64,000 nt of DNA from Chloroflexota bacterium (GCA_012719135.1 JAAYAW010000077.1:62001-126000), one strand, 5' to 3'; positions 42,180 through 51,092 are shown, numbered from the stretch's first letter. Made by a program: numbers and translations. Notes: a model not told the origin generated them from the letters alone.

Positions 42180-42737
42180 CTAGCCGGCCCCTTGCTCGTA
42201 TAGCTCCTCGTAACCTTGTCGCAGATAGGACTCTAGCCACTCGCGCACGGCAGGATGCGTCAGCGGCACATCGCCCAGCAATTCTCGGGCCTCGGACGTA
42301 TCCAGCCCAAACTCGTGCTGGTCGAAGCGGTGCGTGAACACCAGATCCCATCCGCGCCGGCTCGAAAGAAGTGCTCCCATCAGGGTACTGACAAGATCAC
42401 CCATCGGTGCACGATCTATGTGGTCCCGCTGAAAGGACACCCGGACCGTCGTGCCGACGCCCACTTCTGAGTGGAGCTCTAATCCGCCCTCACAGCGTTC
42501 GGCCGCCGCTTTGAGCAAGGGCAGCCCCAGTCCAACGTGTCTCGTCGTCCTGGTCGTATAGAAGGGACCGACCGCCAAAGCCTGCGTCTCACGATCCATC
42601 CCCCGACCGTTATCGGCCACCGTGATCACCAGAAGGTTCGCTCGCGTATCCTCTTCAATACCCAGGCGAATCTGGCTCGCGCCCGCCGCCAGCGAGTTCT
42701 CCAGCAAATCGAGCACGTGAAGGGAAAGCTCTCGCAC
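42180..42737 (-). CDS. Histidine-kinase-like ATPase domain protein of the hydrogenase cluster
   Basis: A 185-residue protein holding a GHKL ATP-binding domain: N-box LLENSLAAGAS, G1 box DNGRGM, and G2 box GLGLPLLKAA. No dimerisation/phosphoacceptor domain and no membrane segments are present. The C-terminal 60 residues are unique. Genes like this are found beside HydABC-type hydrogenases, but no role is established. Its GTG start overlaps the nuoE stop by one base (TAGTG), so it is translationally coupled. Confidence 0.82.
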   Translation of the reverse strand: MRELSLHVLDLLENSLAAGASQIRLGIEEDTRANLLVITVADNGRGMDRETQALAVGPFYTTRTTRHVGLGLPLLKAAAERCEGGLELHSEVGVGTTVRVSFQRDHIDRAPMGDLVSTLMGALLSSRRGWDLVFTHRFDQHEFGLDTSEARELLGDVPLTHPAVREWLESYLRQGYEELYEQGAG

Positions 42738-43228
42738 TAGTCCAGTTCACGAACGAGCTTCAATACCTTTTCAGGCACCAGGCGCCCATAGACCTGGCCG
42801 TCGATGACCGCCATCGGCGCGAGCGCGCAGGATCCCAGACAGTAAACAACCTCCAGCGTAACACGATAATCGGGACTGGTCTCACCCGCCTTGATGCCGA
42901 GCTCCTCCTCCAGCGTGGTGACGAGCCGCGGAGCCCCCTTCACATGGCAGGCCGTACCATCACAGATGTTGATCACGTGCCGCCCGCGTCGCTGCAAGTA
43001 GAACTGCGAGTAGAAGGTCGCCACTCCGTATAGCTGCGCCAGCGAAAAGCCCGTCCGCTTTGAGATCATCCGCAGCGCTTCCTCGGGAAGGTAACCGTAG
43101 GCCTGCTGCGCGCGCTGCAAGATCGGAATCACCGCGCCTTCCTGCGCGCTGAACGAGTCCAGAATCTCCTCCAATGGTCCTTCATCAAACGCTGCGCGGT
43201 CCTCGGTCTTGGTCTGTTCAAGCACCAC
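42737..43228 (-). CDS. nuoE: NuoE-type [2Fe-2S] subunit (HydC/HndA-like)
   Basis: A 163-residue NADH dehydrogenase 24-kDa-type subunit. A helical N-terminal part (IPILQRAQQAYGYLPEEAL) precedes the thioredoxin-like [2Fe-2S] domain with the ligands CDGTACHVKGA and VVYCLGSCALAP. It forms the diaphorase/bifurcation module with the NuoF-type subunit. AGGATG-like sequence precedes ATG 43228. It starts the structural part of the cluster, 54 bases after the PHP gene. Confidence 0.93.
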   Translation of the reverse strand: MVLEQTKTEDRAAFDEGPLEEILDSFSAQEGAVIPILQRAQQAYGYLPEEALRMISKRTGFSLAQLYGVATFYSQFYLQRRGRHVINICDGTACHVKGAPRLVTTLEEELGIKAGETSPDYRVTLEVVYCLGSCALAPMAVIDGQVYGRLVPEKVLKLVRELD

Positions 43229-43282
43229 GTTTCATCCTCCCAGTAGTAGATTGCCTCTCGCAGTCTTTCCGAAAGCTTCCTG

Positions 43283-44059
43283 CTAGTCCTCGACGACCAG
43301 CCCACGCCCCAGCTCGCCCCGCAGCGCCAGCTCCAACTCCCCGATCTTCCGCCCCGCCATCTTGGCCTGCGTTCGAGGACGCATGTCGCTCAGCTGATGC
43401 GCATCGCTGGAGCCGATCAGTGGCCATTGAGCCAGATGTGGGTGCTCTTTCCTGAACCCCTCCACCGTTTGCCACCGGCTGATCTCCAGCCCCGCCAGAG
43501 CCAGCCCCTCGGGTACGAACCCCAGATTCGCCAACAGACTGAATGTCGGCCGGTCCACGTGAGCCGCCAGCGGCAGCCCCCCCATCTCCCTCACTCGAGA
43601 CACGATGGTCTCTGTGGACATCGTGGTTGAGGTCAACAGCAGTCGATCATTCTCCCGCAAATAGTCACCCGTGTGATTGACCACGTACTGCGCGCCAAAC
43701 ACCTCAGACCGGTTCTTCTCCGCAGGCAGACTATCATATACGATGGCCTGCCATTGCAACGCCTGCGCAAGAGAGTCAAAGAGACACAAGATGTGCACTT
43801 CTTCGCGACTCTGCACTTCCATACCGGGAAGCACCTTTAGCCCGGTAGTGGCAGCCGCACGCTGAACGGCTTCCACCATCTCCGCCGTGTTGTGGTCGGT
43901 AATGGCGATCCAGTCCAGCCCCAGTTCCACCGCCCGCTCCACGATCAGCGGCGGAATCATCTCGATCTCCGCACAGGGCGAGACCACCGTGTGGATGTGC
44001 AAATCGATCCGGTGGGATGTTAACACATCGCGATCGATGTCCCGACCCTCCTCTGCCAT
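43283..44059 (-). CDS. PHP domain phosphoesterase-like protein
   Basis: A 258-residue metal-dependent hydrolase-like protein. The PHP motifs DLHIHTVVSP, AITDHNT, EVHILCLFD and GSSDAHQ are all intact and would bind up to three metal ions. Family members cleave phosphoesters, but the substrate here is unknown. It is the fourth gene of the accessory set in front of the hydrogenase genes; its ATG overlaps the stop of the DRTGG gene (TGATG). Confidence 0.85.
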   Translation of the reverse strand: MAEEGRDIDRDVLTSHRIDLHIHTVVSPCAEIEMIPPLIVERAVELGLDWIAITDHNTAEMVEAVQRAAATTGLKVLPGMEVQSREEVHILCLFDSLAQALQWQAIVYDSLPAEKNRSEVFGAQYVVNHTGDYLRENDRLLLTSTTMSTETIVSRVREMGGLPLAAHVDRPTFSLLANLGFVPEGLALAGLEISRWQTVEGFRKEHPHLAQWPLIGSSDAHQLSDMRPRTQAKMAGRKIGELELALRGELGRGLVVED

Positions 44060-44418
44060 CAGCGCGCGTGCTTCGGGCTCGCGCCCGATACTCCTTGCCC
44101 CACAAGACCAGCAACCACGGTGAAAGTCGTCTCAGCCGACGAGAGAATCGGGATGCCTCGCTCATTCGCCCTCGCCACCGTGGCCTCATCCGGACGCACG
44201 TTCTCGGCGATAATGACACAGGCCAGACCCAGTAGATCAGCCACGGCCACCACATTCGGGTGGGCCTGCAACGTCACCCAGACCTGGCCGGCAGCCGCCC
44301 CGGCCATGACGCAACTGAGCAGGTCCGAGGCATAGCCCCCGGTCACCTCACGATCCAGGCCATCGGCGCCACACAAGACCTCCAGACCCAAAGACGAGAC
44401 GACATCTGCTACGTTCAC
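44059..44418 (-). CDS. DRTGG domain protein (second copy)
   Basis: A 119-residue stand-alone DRTGG domain (LDREVTGGYASDLLSCVMAGA, with the DREVTGG core written as DR-TGG). DRTGG domains occur between CBS pairs or at phosphotransacetylase N termini and may bind nucleotides; no activity is known for stand-alone copies. It overlaps both neighbours (ATGA with the CBS/ATPase gene, TGATG with the PHP gene). Confidence 0.8.
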   Translation of the reverse strand: MNVADVVSSLGLEVLCGADGLDREVTGGYASDLLSCVMAGAAAGQVWVTLQAHPNVVAVADLLGLACVIIAENVRPDEATVARANERGIPILSSAETTFTVVAGLVGQGVSGASPKHAR

Positions 44419-45383
44419 TCGCCGCTCCCCACTGTGAGATCGAACACCATCTCAAGACGTGTGCCTTCGCCCATCACTGAAGTTAACTGCATGCGATCCG
44501 TACACGATCGGATATTCGCCAGTCCCATTCCGGCTCCGAAACCCAGTTCGCGGATCCAGTCGGGCGCGGTGGAGTAGCCGGCCAGCAGGGCCTGCTCCAC
44601 GTCCTCAATGCCTGGCCCCGTGTCGACCGCGACAACCTTGATAGCGTTCGGCTGCGCCTCGACGATGATCTCTCCCCCGTGCGAGTGGATCATAATGTTC
44701 GTCTCTGCCTCGTAGGTGGCCACCGACACGCGCCGCAGAAACTGCGGATGCGCGCCGAGCCTCTCCAGGGCACGCTTGACTTTGCTCGAGGCCTCCCCAC
44801 CGTGGACAAAATCCTGCGCCTTGACGTGGTAGCGCAGGATCAGCGTCGTCTGTTCGGACTCGATATCCTCAAAGATGTGGCTCGCACGGTAACGGCGGAT
44901 CTCCTCCGAGTGCCAGAGCGTCTCCAGCTGCCTGAGCAGCCCGCGAACGATGTCTCCCTGCGTCAAAATGCCGACCAGGTTTCCGTCGGCGTCGACCACC
45001 GGGAAGCGGCCATACTTGAACCGCGCGAATAGCGCCACCGCCCCCGCCAGCGTGTCATCCGCCCGGACGGACTGATAGCGGCGCGTCATCTTTTCACCGA
45101 TCAGGTGGTCGGCCTCTCCCTGTTCCAGAGCCTTGATCAAGCTCTCGACGCTGATCATACCCACCATCTGACCTTGATCGACGATTGGGACGCCCGAGAT
45201 GCGGTTCAAGCGCAGCACCTCTTTGAGGTCGCTCATCGTCTGATCTGGCGTACAGGTGATCACATCCCTTGTCATCACCTGCTCTACCCGGAGTTCGTAC
45301 ACGAGCTCCTGAACCTTGGTCAGCTCGGCTCGTTCGATCAAGGGCTGCTTCCGGACAGGTGCCTCCTGAGTCTCTCCCATCAT
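44415..45383 (-). CDS. CBS-pair protein fused to an anti-sigma-type ATPase domain
   Basis: A 322-residue protein. Two CBS domains (about 30-95 and 97-155; SGVPIVDQGQMVGMISVESL and GRFPVVDADGNLVGILTQGD) are followed by a GHKL ATPase resembling RsbW/RsbT-type serine kinases (about 180-320; VDTGPGI and GFGAGMGLANI). CBS pairs sense adenylates, so the protein could couple energy status to a phosphorylation or partner switch for the hydrogenase. It overlaps the upstream DRTGG gene (ATGA) and the following one. Confidence 0.82.
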   Translation of the reverse strand: MMGETQEAPVRKQPLIERAELTKVQELVYELRVEQVMTRDVITCTPDQTMSDLKEVLRLNRISGVPIVDQGQMVGMISVESLIKALEQGEADHLIGEKMTRRYQSVRADDTLAGAVALFARFKYGRFPVVDADGNLVGILTQGDIVRGLLRQLETLWHSEEIRRYRASHIFEDIESEQTTLILRYHVKAQDFVHGGEASSKVKRALERLGAHPQFLRRVSVATYEAETNIMIHSHGGEIIVEAQPNAIKVVAVDTGPGIEDVEQALLAGYSTAPDWIRELGFGAGMGLANIRSCTDRMQLTSVMGEGTRLEMVFDLTVGSGE

Positions 45384-45820
45384 GAGCCTGTTGATGCCTG
45401 CCCGGAGCCAAGTCCGTCACGCGCGGCCGCATCGCGCTCCCGTATATCGCAGCTCGCCAGGCCGCTCGCATAGAGCAGTCCGCAAACCTCGTACATGGTC
45501 AGATGAGAAGCCATTAGAGGTATGCCCTTGGAGTCAGCCAGAGCCAGCGTCTCGGGAGGGGGGTTCTTGCCGCGCACAAATACGATGGCCTTGATTCCTG
45601 CCATCTCGCTGGTTCTGATCACCTGAGGGTTGGTCAGGCCAGTCATCAGAAGCGTCCCCGAATGCGTAAAGGCCAACACATCGCTCATCAGATCGGCACC
45701 ACAAGCCATTTCTACTTCAGTGGAGAGATCTGCGCTGTCTGAGATTAGCCGGCCATCTATCACAGAGAGAATCTGCTTGAGGTTCAAGACGCACTCCATT
45801 GTGGAATCTACAGGCCGCAC
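45380..45820 (-). CDS. DRTGG domain protein (first copy, cluster leader)
   Basis: A 146-residue DRTGG-domain protein (LKQILSVIDGRLIS start; VEMACGADLMSDVLAFTHSG core; the DRTGG motif itself is degenerate). It is paralogous to the second copy 1 kb downstream. A GTG at 45820 lies nine bases after the TATGAT promoter box, which suggests a leaderless start. ATG 45799 (MECVLNLKQ) is the alternative but has no ribosome site. It opens the twelve-gene hydrogenase cluster. Confidence 0.75.
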   Translation of the reverse strand: MRPVDSTMECVLNLKQILSVIDGRLISDSADLSTEVEMACGADLMSDVLAFTHSGTLLMTGLTNPQVIRTSEMAGIKAIVFVRGKNPPPETLALADSKGIPLMASHLTMYEVCGLLYASGLASCDIRERDAAARDGLGSGQASTGS

Positions 45821-45829
45821 ACCTTGTGA

Positions 45830-45859
45830 ATCATATCACTACTCTCGAGGCACTGTCAA
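45830..45859 (-). promoter_or_regulatory. Promoter for the hydrogenase cluster
   Basis: On the minus strand a consensus TTGACA (45859-45854), an 18-bp spacer and TATGAT (45835-45830). The predicted start near 45823 is three bases before GTG 45820. Confidence 0.65.
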
Positions 45860-45922
45860 AAGCTGCACGGCATGATCGGAACGATCATCGATGCCCGGCA
45901 CGATCATCACATCGCAGAGGCT

Positions 45923-48499
45923 CTAGACACCCTCGTCAGCCCACCGGACGAGCCCCGGGAGCTGTGCCCCAAGAACATCCGGGTGGCGCGGCAGGATCCG
46001 CATGGTGTACCCACTCAAGCCACTGGTATCAAACTGAGCGTTGGCTTTGTAGACATGGTTGCCATCATCCTCTGTGCCGGAATGTACCATGTCCACAATG
46101 TGATAGTCGGTGATCTCGCCGGCAGCGTCTGCTCGTCCAAGGCACACCTGGACCACCACGTCGGCAGGATCGAGCGCACCGAGGTACACCACACAGCCGA
46201 ACACGAGCTCCTGACGTACGCTAATACCGTCCTGCGCCTCGGAGTGTATGTCTGTAAAACGGACCTGCGGCCAGGCCGCGCGCAGTCGCCGTACCCACTC
46301 TGTCAGCGAGATCGCGCCAGCTGCCTCGTGCTCGCCAAGACGGGCATGCCGCCGAATCGCAGGGCAGTACATGCTATCGGCGTACTGGTACAACATCCGC
46401 TGTGTGTTGAATCGGGGACCTACCGCCGCCATGGAACGCTTCATCCGCGCGACCCAACTGTGAGGAATGCCGTTGCTGCCGTGATCATAGAACAGCGGGA
46501 CAATGTCCTTCTCCAGGAGATCATAGAGCGCTTCGGCCTCTACCTGATCACCAAAGTTCTCGTCCTCGTAGACCTCCCCGCTCCCGATCCTCCAGCCGAT
46601 CTCAGGGGAGTACCCCTCATACCACCAGCCGTCGAACGAACTGAGGTGGATCGCTCCGTTCATGCACGCCTTCATACCGCTCGTGCCGCTGGCTTCCTGG
46701 CCCCACCGCGGCGTATTCAGCCAGACATCGGCGCCCTGTACGAGATAGCGGGCCACCGCCATGTCATAGTCTTCCAGAAACACGATCCGGTGAACCAGAT
46801 CAGGACGGCGTATCGTATGAATGAGCGACCGGATCAGGTCCTTCGCAGGCGTATCCTCGGGATGCGCCTTGCCAGCAAAGATGATCTGAACAGGCCGCCC
46901 CGGGGCATTCAGGATGCGAGAAAGGCGCTCGGGATCCCGAAAGAGCAACAGGGCGCGCTTGTAGGTGGCAAACCGGCGGGCAAATCCGATCGTGAGGACA
47001 TCAGCGTCCAGAACCTCGCCGACCTGATCGACATCGCTCTGGCTCGCGCCTCGTCGGCGCATTTGGCGCGCCACAGTCTGCCTGGCCATGGTCACCAGGC
47101 GCTCGCGACGGCGCCTGTGAGCGAGCCAGAGCTCATCATCCGGAATGCGCTCGACACGCTGCCACAGTTCGGAATCAGCCGGGTTCTCAAGCCACCGCGG
47201 CCCAAGATGCCTCAACAAGAGTGTGGCCATGTCCTCAGAAACCCAGCTCCGGTGGTGAACGCCGTTCGTCACGGCGGTAATGGGCACCTCGCCAACCGGC
47301 GTCCCAGGCCAGAGACTCTGCCACATCTGACGGGCGACCTGGCCATGCAGCTGGCTCACACCATTGGCGCTGGCCGATAGAGAGAGCGCCAGGACAGCCA
47401 TCGAAAAAGGCGTCTCCGGCGAAGCGTCCGCGGACCTCCCCAGCGACAGGAACTCTTCCCGGCCGATTCCCAACTCCTGCATCATCTGGCCAAAGTATCG
47501 ATCGATGAGATAGGGGGGGAACAAATCGATGCCCGCGGGAACGGGCGTGTGCGTGGTGAACACGCTCCCGGCACTCGCCAGCGTGCGGGCCGTCTCAAAG
47601 TCGATCCCGTGACGCTGCATAGCCAGGCGGATCCGTTCCAGGCCCAGGAAGGCCGAGTGACCTTCGTTCATGTGACAGACGGCGGGATCGATGCCCAGCG
47701 CCGAGAGCGCCCGCAGCCCTCCGATGCCAAGCAGCATCTCCTGGCGAATGCGCATGTCCAGATCGCCGGAATACAGCTTGCTGGTGATCGGGCGATCCTC
47801 GGGGCTGTTCTCCTCGACGCTGCTATCCAGCATGTAGAGAGGAACTCGGCCCACCTGAATACGCCATATCTGCGCCACCACGTCGCGGCCGGACAGGCTC
47901 ACACGTACGGTCACCGGCACACCCTGTTCATCTCTCTCCAGGGTGACGGGCATGTTATGAAAGTCGTTGGCTGGGTAGGTCTCCTGCTGCCAGCCATCGG
48001 CGCTCAGGTACTGGCGAAAGTAACCTTCCTGATACAGCAGCCCGACTCCCACCATCGGCATGGCCATGTCGCTGGCGGTCTTTAGGTGATCGCCAGAAAG
48101 CACACCCAGGCCCCCGGAGTAGATCGGCAATGCCTCGGAAAGGCCGTACTCCATGGAAAAGTAGGCGACCGCCCCGCTGCAGCCTTGCGGCGACAGATCC
48201 GGTTCATCCCAGTGCGGCTCCACAGACACGTACGCCAGCAGATCGCGATAGACGCGATCCATGTGCGACAAAAAGCCCTCATCCTCTCTCAGGTCATCGA
48301 GACGTGCCTGAGAGATGCGGCCCAGCATGGCGACGGGGTTATGGCGCAGCTCCTCAAAGAGATCCGCGTCGAGACGCCGGAACAGATCCACGGCATCCCG
48401 GTTCCATGACCACCAGAGGTTGTTCGCGATTTCCAGCAGGGGCTTGAGACGCGGGGGTAGTGAGGGGACAACGCTTATCGTACGATAGGGTCTCGGCAT
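45923..48499 (-). CDS. glgP: Alpha-glucan (glycogen) phosphorylase
   Basis: An 858-residue GT35 phosphorylase that releases glucose-1-phosphate from glycogen or maltodextrin. It is the short bacterial type with an N-terminal DUF3417 segment (NNLWWSWNRDAVDLFRRLD). Further evidence is VAYFSMEYGLSEALPIYSGG (part shown), NEGHSAF, and the pyridoxal-phosphate region EASGTSGMKACMNGA with the Schiff-base lysine. A TATAAT at 48535-48530 on the minus strand gives a leader of about 20 bases with GGGAG before ATG. Confidence 0.93.
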   Translation of the reverse strand: MPRPYRTISVVPSLPPRLKPLLEIANNLWWSWNRDAVDLFRRLDADLFEELRHNPVAMLGRISQARLDDLREDEGFLSHMDRVYRDLLAYVSVEPHWDEPDLSPQGCSGAVAYFSMEYGLSEALPIYSGGLGVLSGDHLKTASDMAMPMVGVGLLYQEGYFRQYLSADGWQQETYPANDFHNMPVTLERDEQGVPVTVRVSLSGRDVVAQIWRIQVGRVPLYMLDSSVEENSPEDRPITSKLYSGDLDMRIRQEMLLGIGGLRALSALGIDPAVCHMNEGHSAFLGLERIRLAMQRHGIDFETARTLASAGSVFTTHTPVPAGIDLFPPYLIDRYFGQMMQELGIGREEFLSLGRSADASPETPFSMAVLALSLSASANGVSQLHGQVARQMWQSLWPGTPVGEVPITAVTNGVHHRSWVSEDMATLLLRHLGPRWLENPADSELWQRVERIPDDELWLAHRRRRERLVTMARQTVARQMRRRGASQSDVDQVGEVLDADVLTIGFARRFATYKRALLLFRDPERLSRILNAPGRPVQIIFAGKAHPEDTPAKDLIRSLIHTIRRPDLVHRIVFLEDYDMAVARYLVQGADVWLNTPRWGQEASGTSGMKACMNGAIHLSSFDGWWYEGYSPEIGWRIGSGEVYEDENFGDQVEAEALYDLLEKDIVPLFYDHGSNGIPHSWVARMKRSMAAVGPRFNTQRMLYQYADSMYCPAIRRHARLGEHEAAGAISLTEWVRRLRAAWPQVRFTDIHSEAQDGISVRQELVFGCVVYLGALDPADVVVQVCLGRADAAGEITDYHIVDMVHSGTEDDGNHVYKANAQFDTSGLSGYTMRILPRHPDVLGAQLPGLVRWADEGV

Positions 48500-48529
48500 G
48501 CAATCTCCCAGAGTTCAGGGCTAGGAAGC

Positions 48530-48535
48530 ATTATA
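48530..48535 (-). promoter_or_regulatory. -10 box for glgP
   Basis: A perfect TATAAT on the minus strand (48535-48530). The -35 position (TTGGTG at 48558-48553, 17 bp away) keeps only the TTG, so expression may be weak or activated. Confidence 0.45.
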
Positions 48536-48611
48536 GCGGCGGGCGGGAGCCACACCAACTTTGCTCCGCCCGCTTCACAGCAGCCTCTGGCACCCGCTCG
48601 ACCGGGATGGC

Positions 48612-49319
48612 CTAGGAAGTCTCCAGGTCACCCTCAAAGCTCTGGAAGAGCGCCTCCACCTCAGCCTCGGTCATCTTGCCGGTGGCCTGCAAGACCTTGG
48701 CAACGACCAACTCCTCAGGCGCCGCTCCCTCAAAGCTCGTTTCATCATTGATGACCGTCCTGGGCACGCCATAGACGCCATGCTTGTTCGCCAACTGCGG
48801 GAACTCGACGGATTCGATCATATCCGCCGTGATCCAATCGCTGGCCATCGCCATGGCATGCGCCACACGCACGGCGCCCGGGCAATATGGGCATGTCGGC
48901 GTCACAAACACCTGCATATGCACGGGCTGCTCCAGATCGGAGAGCCTGGCGACGGTGTCGTCGGAGAGGCCGTGCTCGTGATTCGAGACGGCTACGATGT
49001 CCTCGATCAGCGTGTTGAACTCATAGCCCGAGGGGATACCATAGAACCGGATCCCATAGTCCTTCGCGCCGCGGACAACGATGGCGGGTATGCGCAGGAT
49101 GCCGTATTCCGTCGCCACGGGTTTGTCGGTGACAAAGTTGTACACCTCAAGCGTAATTGCGTCCGACAGTTCGGCGACCTCGGTAAGCAGGGCCTTCGTC
49201 TCGCGGCAGAACTGGCACTCGATTGTCTGAGTGAAGAGAATCAGCGTGATGGGATCGTGCAGGCTGTGCTCCAGATGGCTCCGTAGGAACTCCCGGTCCT
49301 TGTTGCTGAGCATCGGCAT
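48612..49319 (-). CDS. Protein disulfide oxidoreductase (tandem glutaredoxin-like)
   Basis: A 235-residue protein made of two thioredoxin folds with two active sites, CQFC near residue 36 and CPYC near 143. This is the PDO architecture found mainly in thermophilic archaea and bacteria, where it works in cytoplasmic disulfide exchange with a thioredoxin reductase. The cis-proline loops (GILRIPAIVV and GVYGVPRTVI) are intact. No reductase gene is adjacent. ATG 49319 lies six bases after the GH2 stop and both are on the minus strand, so they may be cotranscribed. Confidence 0.88.
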   Translation of the reverse strand: MPMLSNKDREFLRSHLEHSLHDPITLILFTQTIECQFCRETKALLTEVAELSDAITLEVYNFVTDKPVATEYGILRIPAIVVRGAKDYGIRFYGIPSGYEFNTLIEDIVAVSNHEHGLSDDTVARLSDLEQPVHMQVFVTPTCPYCPGAVRVAHAMAMASDWITADMIESVEFPQLANKHGVYGVPRTVINDETSFEGAAPEELVVAKVLQATGKMTEAEVEALFQSFEGDLETS

Positions 49320-49324
49320 GGCAC

Positions 49325-51061
49325 TTACTCCTTTTTCTCTACTGCGGCTCGGCGCGTGTTGATCCGGCGAATAGCCTCAGCATCGAACTTTGAGCGTCTG
49401 TCATAGGTGTACAGACCGTTGACCTCCTGTTCGATGTCGTACAGCTGCGTGTAGCAGAACGCGCATATCCGGGGGTTGTCGAGCAGTGCATCGGTAAGGG
49501 CACGGTACCGTTCCAGAAAAGCCTCCGCCGTCTCCGGCCTGCCGGATAGCCCGCCGTAGCCCCATCCGGATGCATCGGTCTGCCCCGGATTCCACCAGAT
49601 GCCCCCGTATTCACTCACAAAGTAGGGCTGTCCGAGGTAAGGTGCGTCGTGCTCGGGCCGGTTCCGGAAGGGCTCGCCGCCGGCAGCAAACCCGGAGAAC
49701 ACCGACGCGAAGGTTTCTGGATTCTGATCATAGTTGTGCACATCATAGATGTCGGTTTCCACATGCTGCCAGCCACTGGAATCGATGACCGGCCTCGTTC
49801 GATCGGCAGCCTTGGTTGTGCGGTACACCCCGCTCAGGACCTTCGGATCCTGATCGATCTGAGTCTCGTTAAAGGGGCACCAGCCGACAATCGAAGGATG
49901 GCTGTAGTCTCGCTGAACGGCCTCAAGCCACTGTGGCAGGAACACCTCGAATGCTCTCGGATCGCTGACGTCCAGGCCCCAGTTCGGGAACTCCCCCCAG
50001 ACGAGGTAACCCAGGCGGTCTGCCCAGTATAGATAGCGCGGCTCAAAGAGCTTTTGGTGCAGGCGTGCGCCGTCAAAACCCAGGCCCTGCGAGATGAGGA
50101 TGTCGTCGCGGAGCGCTTTGTCATCCGGCGCCGTGTAGATGCCAGCCGGGTAGTAACCCTGGTCGAGCACCAGACGCTGGAACCGTGGTTGACCATTGAG
50201 GAGAATCGCCCGATCGGATAGTGCGATCGAGCGCATGCCAAAGTAGCTGCGCACGATGTCGAGTGAGCCGGCGCTCTCCATCCTGATTACAAGATCGTAC
50301 AGAGTCGGCCTCTGAGGAGACCAGGTCTGAACATCGGGCAGATCCAAGACCAGCGAACAATGGAGCCCGTTGAAGCAGACTGCCTTGCAGGCCAGCCGCT
50401 CTCCCGAAAGGTAGGCTGTGGCCGTCAGCGTGGCCTGCGCGGGAACGCCCGCCGCAGTTGCCTCGATGAGCAGTTGGCTGCTCTCCAGCAACGGCGTGAG
50501 ACGGAGACTCTGCACATGGGTGGCGGGCACCGGCTCCAGCCAGACAGTCTGCCAGATACCGGTAGTCCTCGTGTAGTGGCACTGCCGTGATCTGTAGTCG
50601 GGACACTGCTTTCCGGACAGCACCCACGGCGAACGGGTATCATCTTGCGCATGGATGACAAGGCTGTTGGGGCCGTCGGTCAGGAATTCGGTTATGTCAA
50701 AATGAAACGGCGTATACCCCCCAAAGTGGGCCCCCACTGGCCGTCCGTTGACCCACACCATCGCATCGTGATCGCAGGCCCCCACATGAAGCAGGACCCG
50801 GCCTTGGCCCCAGTCATCAGGGATTTTTACCGTGCGGCGATACCAGACGCCCGGGTGGAAGTCGATATCTCCAAGTCCAGATAGCGTACTCTCCGGGCAA
50901 TAGGGTACGAGTATCTCCCGCGCATACCGCTCGCGCTCCACCAGCCCGCGGTCAAGTCCACTCAGTGAGGGGTCGTACTCAAACGCCCACACGCCGTTCA
51001 GGCTCATCCAGCGATCGCGGACAAGCTGTGGCCTCGGATACTCCGGCCGTGGTGCATCCAT
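49325..51061 (-). CDS. Glycoside hydrolase family 2 protein (beta-galactosidase/glucuronidase-like)
   Basis: A 578-residue retaining glycosidase. Residues about 10-180 are the sugar-binding jelly roll (LNGVWAFEYDPSL, GACDHDAMVWVNG), about 190-280 the immunoglobulin-like domain, and about 285-578 the catalytic barrel. GWCPFNETQ holds the acid/base glutamate and YFVSEYGG the nucleophile. No signal peptide is seen, so it acts in the cytoplasm on imported oligosaccharides. ATG 51061 follows AAGGAGGG; an in-frame start 225 bases upstream lies beyond the promoter and is rejected. The exact substrate is not clear. Confidence 0.88.
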   Translation of the reverse strand: MDAPRPEYPRPQLVRDRWMSLNGVWAFEYDPSLSGLDRGLVERERYAREILVPYCPESTLSGLGDIDFHPGVWYRRTVKIPDDWGQGRVLLHVGACDHDAMVWVNGRPVGAHFGGYTPFHFDITEFLTDGPNSLVIHAQDDTRSPWVLSGKQCPDYRSRQCHYTRTTGIWQTVWLEPVPATHVQSLRLTPLLESSQLLIEATAAGVPAQATLTATAYLSGERLACKAVCFNGLHCSLVLDLPDVQTWSPQRPTLYDLVIRMESAGSLDIVRSYFGMRSIALSDRAILLNGQPRFQRLVLDQGYYPAGIYTAPDDKALRDDILISQGLGFDGARLHQKLFEPRYLYWADRLGYLVWGEFPNWGLDVSDPRAFEVFLPQWLEAVQRDYSHPSIVGWCPFNETQIDQDPKVLSGVYRTTKAADRTRPVIDSSGWQHVETDIYDVHNYDQNPETFASVFSGFAAGGEPFRNRPEHDAPYLGQPYFVSEYGGIWWNPGQTDASGWGYGGLSGRPETAEAFLERYRALTDALLDNPRICAFCYTQLYDIEQEVNGLYTYDRRSKFDAEAIRRINTRRAAVEKKE

Positions 51062-51092
51062 GTCCCCTCCTTTTGCATCGGACCCGTGCACG

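Noticed and set aside
45872-47380. A 502-codon open frame on the plus strand
   Set aside because: It lies wholly antisense to glycogen phosphorylase, whose active-site motifs are intact, and shows no domain or ribosome site.
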